From assembly GCF_014750685.1 (NCBI RefSeq), contig NZ_JAAXGE010000010.1, positions 62,001 through 126,000 on the forward strand: 64,000 nt of DNA. Direction: 5' to 3'. The translations under genes were made by a program, and so were the position numbers. Under the pieces are notes generated by a model. That model did no database searches. It was given only the letters and a program-made list of their open reading frames with translations, and was not told the origin of the DNA. Numbering within the stretch: position 1 is the first letter of the stretch; each line of letters opens with the position of its first letter. Below, in pieces: positions 62,955-64,000 of this stretch. Source of the DNA: Bacteroides sp. GM023. GTDB lineage: Bacteria; Bacteroidota; Bacteroidia; Bacteroidales; Bacteroidaceae.

Positions 62955-62962
62955 TACATTTG
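62955..62962 (+). promoter_or_regulatory. Promoter of the RsbW-STAS gene
   Basis: TACATTTG matches TAnnTTTG. The inferred start near 62969 excludes the TTG at 62971 as a practical start codon and leaves ATG 62998 or 63019. Confidence 0.6.
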
Positions 62963-63018
62963 TCGAAACATTGCAATCAAAACAAAAGCCATTATATATG
63001 ACACGATACTTAAAAAAC

Positions 63019-63753
63019 ATGGAAAAAGAGATCATCATTGACAATCAGTTGGATGAAGTTACAAGAATCGCCCAGTTTATAGAAGAATTTGGAATGTCGC
63101 TACAACTCCCCGCAAGTATTACTATGAGTATTAACCTTGCCATAGAAGAAGCAGTAACCAACATTATCCGCTACGGGTATCCTCCCAATCTAAAAAGTGA
63201 AATCACTCTGCGGACTTCGGTTGCTCCCGGCATGCTTGTTGCCCGTATCATTGACGAAGGTGCCTCATTTGACCCTACGGAAAAGGAATCTTCCGACAAT
63301 GTGCAATCACTCGACCAACAGTTGACAAAAGGACTGGGACTTTTCCTGATCCGGCGCACGATGGACAAAGTAGAATACCACTCTGTCGATAATCACAATG
63401 AGCTGATTCTGACTAAAAACATAGATATGAATTTCGAACCGGAAGCTACTCTGAAAACCAACTTATGCAAAATAGAAGAAGTGACGATACTTACCGTTGA
63501 AGGAAGATTGGATACAGCCAATACCAATACATTCAATACAGTCATGCAGCCGCTTCTGAATATGGAGAATCCTAATATTATTGTGAATTGCGAGGCTTTA
63601 TCGTTTATTAGCAGTTCCGGCTTGCGCAGTATGATTACACTCCAAAAAAGCATCACGCAACATAACGGACAACTTGTCCTGGAAGCTATGAAACCGGAAA
63701 TACGGAAAATATTCGATATGACAGGCTGTTCCAGTCTTTTCACCATCCGTTAA
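63019..63753 (+). CDS. RsbW-type kinase/anti-sigma domain fused to a STAS domain
   Basis: About 244 residues from ATG 63019 (ATG 62998 is also possible). Residues ~1-135 are a HATPase_c_2 domain like RsbW/SpoIIAB, with the N-box INLAIEEAVTNIIRYGYP, the G1 motif IIDEGASFDP and the lid GLGLFLIRRTMDKV. Residues ~150-244 are a STAS domain like SpoIIAA/RsbV, with VTILTVEGRLDTANTNTFNT and the phosphorylatable serine motif FISSSGLRSM intact. Having both opposing partners in one chain is unusual compared with Bacillus. The gene for an NMT1-type binding protein begins 10 bases downstream and is probably in the same operon. Confidence 0.9.
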   Translation: MEKEIIIDNQLDEVTRIAQFIEEFGMSLQLPASITMSINLAIEEAVTNIIRYGYPPNLKSEITLRTSVAPGMLVARIIDEGASFDPTEKESSDNVQSLDQQLTKGLGLFLIRRTMDKVEYHSVDNHNELILTKNIDMNFEPEATLKTNLCKIEEVTILTVEGRLDTANTNTFNTVMQPLLNMENPNIIVNCEALSFISSSGLRSMITLQKSITQHNGQLVLEAMKPEIRKIFDMTGCSSLFTIR

Positions 63754-63763
63754 TTCCGGCAAT

Positions 63764-64000
63764 ATGAAAGCTATTTATATCATTAGCACTGTACTGTCAG
63801 TTGTGTTTTCGCTGACAGTGATGGCAAATGCGCAATCCATTACCTTAATACCCAAATGGACGGCACAAGCACAATTTGCCGGCTATTATGTAGCTGAAAA
63901 AATGGGGTTTTATAAGGAGGAAGGGCTTGATGTAGATATCAAACATCCATCTCATTCCGAGAATTCATTCCTATATCTTAAAGAAGAAGAGCCACAAGCA
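63764..64000 (+). CDS. NMT1/THI5-type periplasmic binding protein or sensor (5' part only)
   Basis: The ATG at 63764 opens a frame that continues past the right edge; 79 codons are visible. There is a signal peptide (TVLSVVFSLTVMANA), then TLIPKWTAQAQFAGYYVAEK and MGFYKEEGLDVDIKH, the hallmark start of NMT1/SsuA/THI5-like substrate-binding domains. In Bacteroides this domain can be a free ABC-transporter subunit or the sensor part of a larger kinase or phosphatase. The RsbW-STAS gene just upstream makes a signalling role plausible. The end of the gene is needed to decide. Confidence 0.85.
   Translation, partial: MKAIYIISTVLSVVFSLTVMANAQSITLIPKWTAQAQFAGYYVAEKMGFYKEEGLDVDIKHPSHSENSFLYLKEEEPQA

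Overview
The window is chromosomal DNA of a gut Bacteroides, close to the B. thetaiotaomicron group. Three things support this: two SusC/SusD polysaccharide utilisation loci (PULs); many Bacteroidetes-type promoters with a -7 box TAnnTTTG 20-110 bases ahead of genes; and a gene order (men operon, heparin lyase I, galactan PUL, trk, trpB2) that I recall from B. thetaiotaomicron. I could not align it to a reference. There is one tRNA and no rRNA, CRISPR array or complete insertion sequence.

Layout. 1-9676: PUL 1 on the minus strand, with a SusC carrying an N-terminal STN signalling domain, a SusD, a GH18 endoglycosidase-type protein, a DUF1735-LamG lipoprotein and a DUF1735 lipoprotein cut by the window edge. 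It is governed by a FecR-type anti-sigma factor and a divergent ECF sigma factor. The set resembles N-glycan-harvesting loci. 9677-11588: a ~550-bp giant imperfect palindrome, then a regulator with a structured leader, ending in a 23-bp tandem array shared with the convergent menE. 11563-18758: menaquinone operon menE-C-B-D-F plus an upstream HAD/hotdog fusion, probably supplying the DHNA-CoA thioesterase step. 18843-25308: DUF488, two AraC-type regulators, a GNAT-YoaP protein, a beta-lactamase-fold protein that has lost its catalytic motifs, and rlmF. 25383-30469: tRNA-Ser(UGA), mutS2, corA, sdaA. 30554-37229: two PepSY-like proteins, an acyltransferase, a Crp/Fnr regulator, an AAA/PD-(D/E)XK protein, heparin lyase I (PL13) and a DUF4738-like lipoprotein.

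37345-56391: a galactan PUL. A hybrid two-component-type regulator is separated from its likely target by a PD-(D/E)XK nuclease gene, an unknown gene, a strongly structured RNA and a second ~520-bp giant palindrome. Then follow a clan-A glycosidase, SusC, SusD, SusE-like protein, GH53 endo-galactanase and GH2 beta-galactosidase. The logic is surface binding and cutting of beta-1,4-galactan by GH53, import by SusC/D, and periplasmic trimming by GH2. 56514-64000: a secreted EEP-family phosphohydrolase, potassium uptake trkA/trkH, trpB2, a membrane AraC regulator, an RsbW-STAS fusion and the start of an NMT1-type binding protein.

Most unusual points: (1) the HTCS at 37345 has Asn in place of the phospho-accepting His and no receiver domain, so it cannot signal by the normal phosphorelay; (2) five intergenic regions are built from short repeats, two of them ~520-550-bp near-palindromes with different sequence but the same architecture; (3) a ~178-nt RNA at 42469-42646 with its own promoter, mutually exclusive long helices and a terminal U-run looks like a switch or a 6S-like RNA.
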